Shown here: positions 17,671-26,170 of the stretch, in pieces | Layout of the letters: each line of letters begins with the position of its first letter | Numbering within the stretch: position 1 is the stretch's first letter | Assembly (NCBI RefSeq): GCF_016864555.1 | Contig: NZ_CP044011.1 | Coordinates: forward strand, 3,057,501-3,121,500 | Direction of reading: 5' to 3' | Source of the DNA: Sinorhizobium sp. BG8 | Lineage (GTDB): Bacteria; Pseudomonadota; Alphaproteobacteria; Rhizobiales; Rhizobiaceae | Length of the DNA stretch: 64,000 nucleotides | Made by a program: the position numbers and the translations under genes | Notes under the pieces: model-generated | Told to the model about the DNA's origin: nothing | Database searches by the model: none | What the model saw: only the letters and a program-made list of their open reading frames with translations

Positions 17671-18426
17671 TCAGGCGGCCGCGTCGATGATATCGGCATA
17701 GCCGTTGGCTTCGAGGTCATGGGCGAGCGTCTTGTCGCCGGACTTGATGACCTGCCCCTTGTAGAGGACATGAACCGTGTCCGGCACGATGTAGTCGAGC
17801 AGCCGCTGGTAGTGTGTGATGACGATGATCGCACGATCCGGCGAACGCAACGCGTTCACTCCGTCGGCAACGATCTTCAGCGCATCGATGTCCAGGCCAG
17901 AATCGGTTTCATCGAGAATGCAGAGCTTGGGCTCGAGCAGTGACATCTGCAGGATTTCCGCACGCTTCTTTTCGCCGCCGGAGAAGCCGACGTTGAGCGG
18001 GCGGCGCAGCATTTCTGGTTCGATCTTGAGCTCGGCGGCAGCTTCCTTGACGCGGCGCATGAAGTCCGGCGTCGTCAGTTCGTCCTCGCCGCGCGCCTTG
18101 CGCTGCTCGTTCATCGCGACCTTGAGAAACTGCATGGTGGCAACGCCCGGGATCTCGACCGGGTACTGGAAGGCAAGGAAGATGCCCTTGGCGGCACGCT
18201 CGGACGGGTCGAGCTCGAGAATGCTCTCGCCGTTGTAGAGGATGTCGCCGTCGGTGACTTCGTAGTCCTCGCGTCCGGACAGGATGTAGGAAAGCGTCGA
18301 CTTGCCGGAGCCGTTCGGGCCCATGATGGCGGCGACCTCGCCTGCCTTCACGGTCAGGTTCAGGCCGCGGATGATTTCGGTGCCGTCTTCGGCGATACGT
18401 GCGTGCAGGTTCTTGATTTCAAGCAT
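17671..18426 (-). CDS. sufC: SufC, Fe-S assembly ATPase
   Basis: 251 residues, a soluble ABC-type ATPase of the SufBC2D complex. Walker A GPNGSGKST (36-44), signature FSGGEKKRAEILQM, and Walker B CILDETDSGLD are intact. The MLEIKNLHARI N-terminus is typical. ATP hydrolysis reshapes SufB/SufD during cluster building. Between sufB and sufD on the same strand. Confidence 0.97.
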   Translation of the reverse strand: MLEIKNLHARIAEDGTEIIRGLNLTVKAGEVAAIMGPNGSGKSTLSYILSGREDYEVTDGDILYNGESILELDPSERAAKGIFLAFQYPVEIPGVATMQFLKVAMNEQRKARGEDELTTPDFMRRVKEAAAELKIEPEMLRRPLNVGFSGGEKKRAEILQMSLLEPKLCILDETDSGLDIDALKIVADGVNALRSPDRAIIVITHYQRLLDYIVPDTVHVLYKGQVIKSGDKTLAHDLEANGYADIIDAAA

Positions 18427-18503
18427 GATAATTTCATCCTCAACAGGATCGAATGGGACATGGCGCGCGGAACATGGCCGCGCTGCGGTGTTTCAAAACG
18501 GGT

Positions 18504-19973
18504 TCAGCCGACCGAGCCTTCCAGCGAGATGCCGATCAGCTTCTGCGCCTCCACGGCGAATTCCATCGGCAGTTCCTGGATCACTTCCTTGACGAAGCCG
18601 TTGACGATCAGCGCGATCGCCGCTTCCTCTGGAATGCCGCGCTGCAGGCAGTAGAACAGCTGGTCTTCCGAAATTTTCGAAGTGGTCGCCTCGTGCTCGA
18701 ACTGCGCGGTCGCGTTCCTCGCCTCGATGTAAGGCACCGTGTGCGCCCCGCACTTGTCACCGATCAGCAGCGAATCGCACTGGGTGAAGTTGCGTGCATT
18801 CTCCGCCCTGCGGTGCGTCGAGACCTGGCCACGGTAGGTATTCTGCGAAAAGCCCGCGGCGATGCCCTTGGAGATGATGCGGCTCGAAGTGTTCTTGCCG
18901 AGGTGGATCATCTTCGTGCCGCTGTCGATCTGCTGATGGCCGTTCGAGACGGCGATCGAGTAGAATTCGCCGCGCGAATTGTCACCACGCAGGATGCAGG
19001 AGGGATACTTCCAGGTGATGGCCGAGCCCGTCTCGACCTGCGTCCATGAGATCTTCGAGTTCTTGCCGCGGCAATCGCCACGCTTGGTAACGAAGTTGTA
19101 GATGCCGCCCTTGCCTTCCTTGTCGCCCGGATACCAGTTCTGGACGGTGGAATACTTGATCTCGGCATCATCGAGGGCCACGAGCTCGACCACGGCAGCG
19201 TGAAGCTGATTCTCGTCGCGCTGCGGCGCGGTGCAGCCTTCGAGGTAGGAGACGTAGGCGCCTTCCTCGGCGATGATGAGCGTGCGCTCGAACTGGCCGG
19301 TGTTCTTCTCGTTGATGCGGAAATAGGTCGACAGCTCCATCGGGCAGCGAACACCCTTCGGCACGAAGACGAAGGAACCGTCGGTAAAGACCGCGGAGTT
19401 GAGCGTCGCATAGAAGTTGTCGGTCGTCGGCACCACGGTGCCGAGATACTTCTTAACGAGATCGGGATATTCGCGGATCGCCTCTGAAATCGACATGAAG
19501 ATCACGCCGACCTTCTTCAGTTCTTCCTTGAAGGTCGTGACAACCGAGACGCTGTCGAAGACCGCGTCGACAGCGATCTTGGACGTCTGCACGCCCGCAA
19601 GGATCTCTTGCTCGCGCAGCGGAATCCCGAGCTTCTCATAGGTACGCAACAGCTCCGGGTCGACCTCGTCGATCGACTTGGGGCCGGTCTGGTTCTTCGG
19701 AGCCGCGTAGTAGTAGAGATCGTTGAAGTCGATCTTCGGATACTCCACGCGTGCCCAGGTCGGCTCCTCGAGGGTCAGCCAACGGCGATAGGCTTCCAGA
19801 CGCCACTCAAGCATCCATTCCGGTTCGTTCTTCTTGGCGGAGATGAAGCGGATGATATCTTCGGAAAGGCCTTTGGGCGCCTTGTCCATCTCGATGGTGG
19901 TTTCGAAGCCGTACTTGTACTGGTCCACGTCAATCTGACGGACCTGATCGATCGTTTCCTGCACCGCAGGCAT
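18504..19973 (-). CDS. sufB: SufB, Fe-S cluster assembly scaffold subunit
   Basis: 489 residues, the main scaffold on which the new cluster forms. The C-terminal core holds the segments [19 protein letters not shown]-like ([16 protein letters not shown]) and [21 protein letters not shown], with the family's cysteine in TQCDSLLIG. The N-terminal [10 protein letters not shown] block is also standard. Start ATG 19973 follows GGAGA by seven bases; the frame extends to 20018 without another good site. It follows sufS2 by 140 bases. Confidence 0.96.
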   Translation of the reverse strand: MPAVQETIDQVRQIDVDQYKYGFETTIEMDKAPKGLSEDIIRFISAKKNEPEWMLEWRLEAYRRWLTLEEPTWARVEYPKIDFNDLYYYAAPKNQTGPKSIDEVDPELLRTYEKLGIPLREQEILAGVQTSKIAVDAVFDSVSVVTTFKEELKKVGVIFMSISEAIREYPDLVKKYLGTVVPTTDNFYATLNSAVFTDGSFVFVPKGVRCPMELSTYFRINEKNTGQFERTLIIAEEGAYVSYLEGCTAPQRDENQLHAAVVELVALDDAEIKYSTVQNWYPGDKEGKGGIYNFVTKRGDCRGKNSKISWTQVETGSAITWKYPSCILRGDNSRGEFYSIAVSNGHQQIDSGTKMIHLGKNTSSRIISKGIAAGFSQNTYRGQVSTHRRAENARNFTQCDSLLIGDKCGAHTVPYIEARNATAQFEHEATTSKISEDQLFYCLQRGIPEEAAIALIVNGFVKEVIQELPMEFAVEAQKLIGISLEGSVG

Positions 19974-20113
19974 GTCGTTCTCCAATCTCGCCGGATCCAA
20001 GGTCCGACAGCTTGTCAACGTAATGGCGGGTTGCTCCGCCGGTTATGTAGGCGCCAAAGGCGCATTTTCACACCTCTTGGCAAGCGAAAACTTGTGTTTC
20101 CGCAATTTTCCGA

Positions 20114-21304
20114 TCAGGCCGCCGCGACGCCCTGCCGCCGCCTCGAAACCACGCGTTCGAAGGCAGAGAGGAAATGGTCGATATCCGCTTCAGCGGTGTC
20201 CGTGCCAAGCGAAACGCGAAGGCCGCCGAGGCCCGCATCGAACCCCATTGCCGTCAGTACATGGCTTTCGCCGACCTTACCCGAGGAGCAGGCCGATCCC
20301 GCGGAGATCGCGACACCTTCCAGATCGAACGCGATCTGCCCGGTCTCGGATTTGAGACCCGGGAGGCTGAAGAAGCAGGTGTTCGCCAGTCGCTCCTGTG
20401 CCCGGCCATGGATCGTCATTCCGGGCGCCAGCTCAACCATGCGCTCCTCCATGCGGGCGCGCAACGTCTCCAGGCGCTCGCTTCGCATTTCGATGTCGGC
20501 GCAAGCGAATTTTGCCGCCGCTCCGAAACCGGCGATCGCAGGTAGGTTTTCCGTCCCCGAGCGATGGCCTTTCTCTTGGCCGCCACCTCGGATCAGGGGC
20601 GCGGGCATCAGCACCTCCCCGCGCGATACCAGGGCACCGGCACCCTTCGGTCCGCCGAGCTTGTGTGCGGACAGGATCAGGAAGTCGGCACCGAGTTCGG
20701 CAATCGACAGCTTCATGCGGCCGGCGGCCTGAACGGCGTCGACCAGCAGCAGGCCACCGTGACGGTGAACCAGTTCCGCCACGTCCCGCACGGGCTGCAC
20801 GATACCGGTTTCGTTGTTCGCCAGCATCACCGCCACCAGCGGCAGTCCGGTTTCCCGGTCGTGGACTTCGAGTGCACGCGAGAGGGCCGCGACGTCAAGC
20901 ACTCCATCCGATGTGACCGGAATCTCGGAAACATCGCCCTTCGCAAATCGGCCGCCCTCGCGCACAGCCGGATGCTCGATCGCCGACACGTAGAGCAGCG
21001 ACATCTTCAAAGGCGTCCGGCCCATGCGGAAATCGGGGGTCAGCACCAGGTTCGCCGCCTCGGTCGCGCCACTGGTGAAGACGACGTTCGCCGGCTCCGC
21101 CTGGACAAGGGCCGCAACATCCCTGCGCGCGGCCTCGATGATCGTCCGAGCCGCACGGCCTTCGCCGTGAACCGACGACGGGTTTCCGACTAGATCGAGA
21201 GCGGCAAGTATGGCTTCGCGCGCCACCGGCAAAATCGGTGCCGTCGCGTTCCAATCCAGGTATGTCCGAGCCTTTCTCGACATGGGATCCATACGTCCGA
21301 TCAT
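20114..21304 (-). CDS. sufS2: cysteine desulfurase, NifS/IscS type (SufS2)
   Basis: 396 residues, a second PLP cysteine desulfurase of a class different from sufS1. PLP lysine in LSAHKLGGPKGAG, and catalytic cysteine in the GSACSSGKV loop typical of group I (NifS/IscS) enzymes. It is the first gene of the suf operon, as in the sufS2BCDS1XA operon of Agrobacterium. Starts at 21304, 21292 or 21283 are possible; none has a strong ribosome site. The promoter with iron-responsive sites lies at 21396-21446. Confidence 0.9.
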   Translation of the reverse strand: MIGRMDPMSRKARTYLDWNATAPILPVAREAILAALDLVGNPSSVHGEGRAARTIIEAARRDVAALVQAEPANVVFTSGATEAANLVLTPDFRMGRTPLKMSLLYVSAIEHPAVREGGRFAKGDVSEIPVTSDGVLDVAALSRALEVHDRETGLPLVAVMLANNETGIVQPVRDVAELVHRHGGLLLVDAVQAAGRMKLSIAELGADFLILSAHKLGGPKGAGALVSRGEVLMPAPLIRGGGQEKGHRSGTENLPAIAGFGAAAKFACADIEMRSERLETLRARMEERMVELAPGMTIHGRAQERLANTCFFSLPGLKSETGQIAFDLEGVAISAGSACSSGKVGESHVLTAMGFDAGLGGLRVSLGTDTAEADIDHFLSAFERVVSRRRQGVAAA

Positions 21305-21395
21305 GCTTCCGTCAGGGCGGCGTGCATTTTTCTTGAAATTTCCGCCGGGCTTGCCTTATGACACGAAACTCGCAGCGCAGACAGCGCACATTCAG

Positions 21396-21412
21396 TTTCG
21401 AACGGTTCTAAA
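21396..21412. promoter_or_regulatory. Irr-type iron control element (ICE) at the suf promoter
   Basis: The sequence TTTCGAACGGTTCTAAA is a near-perfect palindrome (TTT-x-GAA, CGG, TTC-x-AAA). It differs at one position from the rhizobial ICE consensus TTTAGAA-N3-TTCTAAA as I recall it. It covers the predicted transcription start, a position that would allow repression. Confidence 0.65.
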
Positions 21413-21416
21413 CTAG

Positions 21417-21445
21417 GTTCTAAGAAAGCTGACTGGTTTCGTCAA
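21417..21445 (-). promoter_or_regulatory. predicted promoter of the suf operon
   Basis: On the minus strand, TTGACG (21445-21440), a 17-base spacer, then TAGAAC (21422-21417). Transcription would start near 21410, about 105 bases before the sufS2 start. Confidence 0.6.
21430..21444. promoter_or_regulatory. RirA-type IRO box over the suf -35 element
   Basis: TGA-N9-TCA, the consensus given for RirA iron-responsive operator boxes. On the minus strand it reads TGACGAAACCAGTCA and overlaps the -35 hexamer. Six fixed bases occur by chance about once in 4 kb, so the position is the main support. Confidence 0.5.
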
Positions 21446-21498
21446 GACATCCAGAGCGAATGAATCGGTTTGCGGCCCGAAAACTTGCCGGAGTAAGA

Positions 21499-22176
21499 AT
21501 GCCTGAAGTGATCTTCAACGGACCCGCAGGTCGCCTCGAAGGGCGGTATCAGCCGTCCAAGCAGAAGAATGCCCCCATCGCCATCATCCTGCACCCGCAT
21601 CCGCAGTTTGGTGGGACGATGAACAATCAGATCGTCTATCAGCTGTTCTACATGTTCCAGAAGCGCGGCTTCACTACGCTTCGCTTCAATTTCCGTGGCA
21701 TCGGCCGGAGCCAGGGCGAGTTCGACCATGGAGCGGGAGAGCTTTCGGATGCGGCGTCCGCGCTCGACTGGGTCCAGAGCCTTCATCCGGACTCCAAGAG
21801 CTGCTGGGTTGCCGGATACTCCTTCGGTGCATGGATCGGCATGCAGCTTCTGATGCGTCGGCCGGAGATCGAAGGTTTCATTTCGGTGGCACCGCAGCCG
21901 AACATCTACGACTTCTCGTTCCTCGCGCCCTGCCCTTCGTCCGGCCTGATCATCAACGGCGACGCCGACAAGGTCGCGCCGGAAAAGGATGTCAACGGCC
22001 TCGTCGAAAAGCTGAAGGCACAGAAGGGTATCCTGATCACCCACAGGACCGTGCCGGGTGCCAACCACTTCTTCAACGGCCAGGTCGAGACGCTGATCGC
22101 CGAGTGCGAGGATTATCTCGATCGCCGGCTTGCCGGGGAACTCACGCCCGAGCCGGCAGCGAAGCGCATCCGCTGA
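21499..22176 (+). CDS. alpha/beta hydrolase (COG2945 type)
   Basis: 225 residues. The N-terminal segment LHPHPQFGGTMNN is the hallmark of a subgroup of short alpha/beta hydrolases, followed by FNFRGIGRSQGEFD. Probable triad: Ser108 in AGYSFGAW, Asp155 in INGDADKVAP and His190 in PGANHFF. The substrate is unknown. Start ATG 21499 is preceded by GGAG at 21490-21493; the longer frame from 21460 is unlikely. It diverges from the suf operon. Confidence 0.88.
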   Translation: MPEVIFNGPAGRLEGRYQPSKQKNAPIAIILHPHPQFGGTMNNQIVYQLFYMFQKRGFTTLRFNFRGIGRSQGEFDHGAGELSDAASALDWVQSLHPDSKSCWVAGYSFGAWIGMQLLMRRPEIEGFISVAPQPNIYDFSFLAPCPSSGLIINGDADKVAPEKDVNGLVEKLKAQKGILITHRTVPGANHFFNGQVETLIAECEDYLDRRLAGELTPEPAAKRIR

Positions 22177-22193
22177 ACGCTTCAAGGTTTTTC

Positions 22194-22224
22194 CGCGCGG
22201 CGGCCGTTACCCGGCCGCCGCGCG
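22194..22224. repeat. 13-bp perfect inverted repeat over the end of the cyclase gene
   Basis: CGCGCGGCGGCCG and its complement flank the loop TTACC, which holds the stop codon (TAA on the minus strand) of the diguanylate cyclase gene. It lies between convergent genes. No T run follows on either strand, so it is not a classic terminator, but the hairpin should be very stable. Confidence 0.7.
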
Positions 22225-23400
22225 ATTCCAGTCACCTCTGACGACCGTCGGCGCCACATCGGCAATCATGACCTGGTCGCGACCGGCGGCCTTGGCCGCG
22301 TAAAGCGCGGTGTCTGCCTCCCTCATGGTGCCTTCAAGCGTGCCGCCACGCTTCGCCACGGCAATCCCGAAACTCGCTGTTATCCGGAATTTCGCGCGAC
22401 CCGCGCCGAACTCGCGCTCCGCCATCGTTGCGCGGACGCTCATCGCAAACATGCGCGCGCACTCGCAATCGGCAACTGGGAGGTAGACGGCGAATTCCTC
22501 GCCTCCTATGCGCGCAACCGACGCCTCGCTCGGCGCATGGGATCGCAATACCTGCGCGAAGGTGTGGATCACCTCGTCCCCGGCATGGTGCCCGAACTTG
22601 TCGTTGATGCGCTTGAAATAGTCTATGTCGGCAAGAACGAGAACTCCGGGAAAGGTTCCGGACCGCTGGAGCTGGGGCGCGACGAGCCGGGCGAAACCTC
22701 TCCGGTTGAGGAGACCGGACAAGGGATCGATGTCGGAACTCGCCACCGCGTCATCGATCAGTTCGCGAACGAGGACCGCCACGAGACCAAGGCCGACCGA
22801 AACGATCAGGACGGCACCGAGCCCCTGGGATACGAGCGCGAACTGACTGAACAGATAGTCCGCCGCTCCTACCCCCGCGCCGACCGCGCCGGCAGCGAAC
22901 GCCTTGAGGGCATAGTAGCCGACCGTCAACAACAGCAACGTCAACAGGGTGCGGTCGGAAAGCCCGCGCCGGCGGCTCTGGTAGACAATGTTGCAGGCAA
23001 GCGCCTGCACGAGCAGGAACGGCAGTTGATAGGGTATCGAATGGCCGGGCGTCCCGCGAGGCAGGTCGAAGATGAGCATATCGGTAACGACGCCCGCGCC
23101 GAAAATTCCCGCAAGCAGCCACGGATTGACGCGCGACCGGTAGAACGCACCGACACCAAGCGCGAGCAGGCAAAGTCCACCAAGCATTGCCGCAAAGGCG
23201 CCGATGGCGAATAGTCTCTTGAAGTCGCTGACGAGAAGCATCGCTTCTCCGACTGCCGCAAGGGAGGCCACGGCGAACCCTGCCCCGAAGCACAAGGCTG
23301 CCCGACGCGACGGGCTCCTCGCCGCCAGCAAGAAGAACAGGCCAGAAAAAATCAGGGCGACACAGAAGTTAACCGCCAGCAGAGAAATCGCTCCGCTCAT
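22207..23400 (-). CDS. membrane-bound diguanylate cyclase (GGDEF)
   Basis: 397 residues: an N-terminal half with several hydrophobic segments (to about residue 215) and a C-terminal GGDEF domain with the active site GGEEF (299-303) and DIDYFKRIND, so it should make cyclic-di-GMP. The usual inhibitory site RxxD, six bases before the motif in residues, is replaced by Pro-Ser-Glu-Ala, so feedback inhibition is probably lost. A promoter is predicted at 23465-23493. No partner gene is nearby. Confidence 0.9.
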   Translation of the reverse strand: MSGAISLLAVNFCVALIFSGLFFLLAARSPSRRAALCFGAGFAVASLAAVGEAMLLVSDFKRLFAIGAFAAMLGGLCLLALGVGAFYRSRVNPWLLAGIFGAGVVTDMLIFDLPRGTPGHSIPYQLPFLLVQALACNIVYQSRRRGLSDRTLLTLLLLTVGYYALKAFAAGAVGAGVGAADYLFSQFALVSQGLGAVLIVSVGLGLVAVLVRELIDDAVASSDIDPLSGLLNRRGFARLVAPQLQRSGTFPGVLVLADIDYFKRINDKFGHHAGDEVIHTFAQVLRSHAPSEASVARIGGEEFAVYLPVADCECARMFAMSVRATMAEREFGAGRAKFRITASFGIAVAKRGGTLEGTMREADTALYAAKAAGRDQVMIADVAPTVVRGDWNRAAAG

Positions 23401-23464
23401 CGTTACCGTCCAAATCGGCGTTGCCTCCGCCGTGTTTTGCTGAGCACCCTTCCCACGGGATCCG

Positions 23465-23493
23465 CATATAGACTAGCAAAACCGACCAAACAA
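23465..23493 (-). promoter_or_regulatory. predicted promoter of the diguanylate cyclase gene
   Basis: On the minus strand, TTGTTT (23493-23488), a 17-base spacer and TATATG (23470-23465), about 65 bases ahead of the start codon. Confidence 0.4.
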
Positions 23494-23605
23494 AGACTTA
23501 ACCGCTGGATCCTCCCACGGGGCGCGAAATAGGGATGAGCAGGGCCGGATACGAAGCGGACGACATCGCCTTCGTTCGGTTCTTTGTCTGAGTGGAAAGG
23601 TGCTC

Positions 23606-24739
23606 TTAGTTGCCGGACGGAGGGCGAACAGCGATTCCCCCGCTCACCGGCTCTCGTACGCCGGTGGTGCCCGGATAGGTCAATGGCAGACCGCGCAGGC
23701 AGCGCACCGCGAGATAGGCCCAGGCCTCCGCCTCCATGCTGTCGCCGTCAAGACCGGCCACCTCGGCTGTCATGACACTGCTCCCTTCATTGGCAGCGAG
23801 TTCCGTGAGGTCCTTCATGATGACGCCGTTGAGCCGCCCGCCCCCGCAGATGACATACATGCTCGGCTTCTGCGGAAGGTGCCCGGCCGATTTCAGGATC
23901 GCCGCGGCCGTGAGATGGGCGAGCGTCCGTGCGCCATCCTCGAGCGACGCCTCCGCCCCGGACGGCGGCAGGAAATCGTTGCGGTCAAGGGAGCGGCGGT
24001 TCTGCGCATGGAAGAACGGATTGGCGAGGTAGCGCTCGACAAGGCTGGAAACCACCCGCCCCTCGCTGGCGATCATCCCGCCCTGGTCAAATGGTATGCC
24101 TGCATGCGTCTCCACCCATTGATCGATCAGCGTGTTCCCCGGCCCGCTATCGAACGCGATGATCTCGCCGCCCGTGCCGATGAAGGTCAGGTTGGAAATC
24201 CCGCCGATGTTCACGAGGACAACGGGGAAGACGCTTCTGGTGGAAAGGTTGCGCGCCAGTGCCGCGTGGTAGACGGGGATGAGCGGAGCGCCCTGCCCGC
24301 CGTGAACCATGTCGTTGGCGCGCATGTCATAGACCACCTCGATCCCGAGCTCGCGTGCCAGCAACGGTCCATCGCCGAGTTGGACCGTGAGGGCCTGGTC
24401 GGGCCGATGCAGGACCGTTTGCCCATGAAAACCGACGACATCAATATCATCAGGCATAATGTTGTTCTTGTTCAGAAATTGTCTGACAGCATCCGCATGA
24501 CGCAACGTGAGTTCGCGTTCGACGTCCGCAAGATCGCCAGGGCGCTCCTCGCGCCGGATGATCGACTTGGCGGTAACCAGCGCGGATTGAAGCCGGCGCC
24601 GGAACGCGTGGTCATAGGCCACCCCAAGGGCAGGACCGCGCTCCACGATGTTCTCTCCATCGGTCCGCAGCAACGCAACGTCGATACCGTCCATGCTGGT
24701 ACCGCTCATAAGCCCGACTGCGGTTCTTACCTGTCTCAT
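23606..24739 (-). CDS. anmK: anhydro-N-acetylmuramic acid kinase
   Basis: 377 residues. It converts 1,6-anhydro-MurNAc to MurNAc-6-phosphate, the entry of cell-wall recycling. The ATP-grasping N-terminal motif [13 protein letters not shown] and the actin-like [10 protein letters not shown] and [12 protein letters not shown] segments are intact, as is [11 protein letters not shown]. Start ATG 24739 gives the usual length; the longer frame from 24805 carries a non-conserved hydrophobic stretch. Divergent from tyrS, with about 100 bases shared upstream. Confidence 0.95.
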   Translation of the reverse strand: MRQVRTAVGLMSGTSMDGIDVALLRTDGENIVERGPALGVAYDHAFRRRLQSALVTAKSIIRREERPGDLADVERELTLRHADAVRQFLNKNNIMPDDIDVVGFHGQTVLHRPDQALTVQLGDGPLLARELGIEVVYDMRANDMVHGGQGAPLIPVYHAALARNLSTRSVFPVVLVNIGGISNLTFIGTGGEIIAFDSGPGNTLIDQWVETHAGIPFDQGGMIASEGRVVSSLVERYLANPFFHAQNRRSLDRNDFLPPSGAEASLEDGARTLAHLTAAAILKSAGHLPQKPSMYVICGGGRLNGVIMKDLTELAANEGSSVMTAEVAGLDGDSMEAEAWAYLAVRCLRGLPLTYPGTTGVREPVSGGIAVRPPSGN

Positions 24740-24840
24740 CGCGAAAAATTCCAGAATCACTTTTGAAGTGATTATGCGCAAAAACAGTGATAAACGCCCG
24801 GCCACTCGCTCAGAAAACTTGCCCGCAAGAGAAACAGGTC

Positions 24841-26094
24841 ATGTCCGAATTCAAGTCAGATTTTCTTCGCACGCTCAAGGAGCGCGGCTTCATCCACCAG
24901 ATCTCCGATGAAACCGGCCTCGACGAACTCCTCGCCAAGGAAACCGTGACCGCCTATATCGGCTTCGACCCGACGGCGCCGAGCCTGCACGCAGGCGGCC
25001 TGATCCAGATCATGATGCTGCATTGGCTTCAGGCGACCGGCCATCGCGCAATCTCGCTCATGGGTGGCGGCACGGGAATGGTCGGCGACCCATCCTTCAA
25101 GGACGAGGCACGCCAGCTCATGACGCCGGAAACGATCGCCTCCAACATCGCCTCCATCAAGAAGGTCTTCTCCAACTACCTGACCTATGGCGAAGGCCCC
25201 AAGGATGCGCTGATGATCAACAATGCCGACTGGTTGCTCGGCATCAACTATCTCGAATTCCTGCGGGACGTCGGGCGCCACTTCTCAGTGAACCGCATGC
25301 TCTCCTTCGATAGCGTGAAGATGCGCCTCGATCGCGAGCAGTCTTTGTCGTTCCTCGAATTCAACTACATGATCCTGCAGGCCTACGACTTCGTGGAGCT
25401 CAACAAGCGCTACGACACCCGCCTGCAGATGGGTGGCTCCGACCAGTGGGGGAACATCATCAACGGTATCGACCTCGGCCACCGCATGGGTACGCCGCAG
25501 CTCTACGCGCTGACATCGCCGCTCCTGACCACCGCATCCGGCGCCAAGATGGGCAAGTCGGTCAACGGCGCCGTCTGGCTCAACCCGGAAATGCTCTCGG
25601 CCTATGACTTCTGGCAGTACTGGCGCAACACGGAGGATGCCGACGTGTCGCGCTTCCTGAAGCTCTACACGACCTTGCCGCTCGACGAGATCACCCGTCT
25701 TTCGGCGCTGGGAGGCTCGGAAATCAACGAGGTGAAGAAAATCCTCGCGACCGAGATCACGGCAATGCTCCATGGACGCAGCGCGGCCGAGCAGGCAGCT
25801 GAAACGGCGCGCAAGACCTTCGAGGAGGGCGCCCTCGCCGAAAACCTTCCGACGATCGAAGTGCCGGCTGGCGAGCTTGACTCCGGTATAGGACTGCTGA
25901 CGCTCATCGTCCGTGCCGGACTTGCCGCCTCGAACGGCGAGGCCCGCCGTCACGTCCAGGGCGGTGCGGTCCGGATCAACGATGCCGCCGTCAATGACGA
26001 GCGCAAGTTGATCGGCAGCGGCGAAGTGACCCCGGACGGGGTGATCAAGCTCTCGCTGGGAAAGAAGAAGCACATCCTCGTCCGTCCGCTCTGA
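24841..26094 (+). CDS. tyrS: tyrosyl-tRNA synthetase
   Basis: 417 residues, a class I aminoacyl-tRNA synthetase of normal length. Landmarks: [15 protein letters not shown] with the HIGH-like HAGG (50-53), [12 protein letters not shown], the KMSKS equivalent KMGKS (236-240), and a C-terminal S4 domain ([15 protein letters not shown]). Start ATG 24841 gives the standard N-terminus MSEFKSDF; an upstream in-frame ATG at 24787 is unlikely. Confidence 0.96.
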   Translation: MSEFKSDFLRTLKERGFIHQISDETGLDELLAKETVTAYIGFDPTAPSLHAGGLIQIMMLHWLQATGHRAISLMGGGTGMVGDPSFKDEARQLMTPETIASNIASIKKVFSNYLTYGEGPKDALMINNADWLLGINYLEFLRDVGRHFSVNRMLSFDSVKMRLDREQSLSFLEFNYMILQAYDFVELNKRYDTRLQMGGSDQWGNIINGIDLGHRMGTPQLYALTSPLLTTASGAKMGKSVNGAVWLNPEMLSAYDFWQYWRNTEDADVSRFLKLYTTLPLDEITRLSALGGSEINEVKKILATEITAMLHGRSAAEQAAETARKTFEEGALAENLPTIEVPAGELDSGIGLLTLIVRAGLAASNGEARRHVQGGAVRINDAAVNDERKLIGSGEVTPDGVIKLSLGKKKHILVRPL

Positions 26095-26119
26095 CGGACT
26101 TCTGGCAAACCAGAATACG

Positions 26120-26142
26120 GGGACGCGCGACCGGCGCGTCCC
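26120..26142. terminator. hairpin between convergent tyrS and AsmA-like gene
   Basis: GGGACGCGC and GCGCGTCCC with a five-base loop (GACCG), a 9-bp perfect stem. No T run on either side, so an imperfect terminator or RNA-end stabiliser. Confidence 0.45.
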
Positions 26143-26170
26143 GCGCCCTCTCTGCAGGGCCGAGCGTTTC

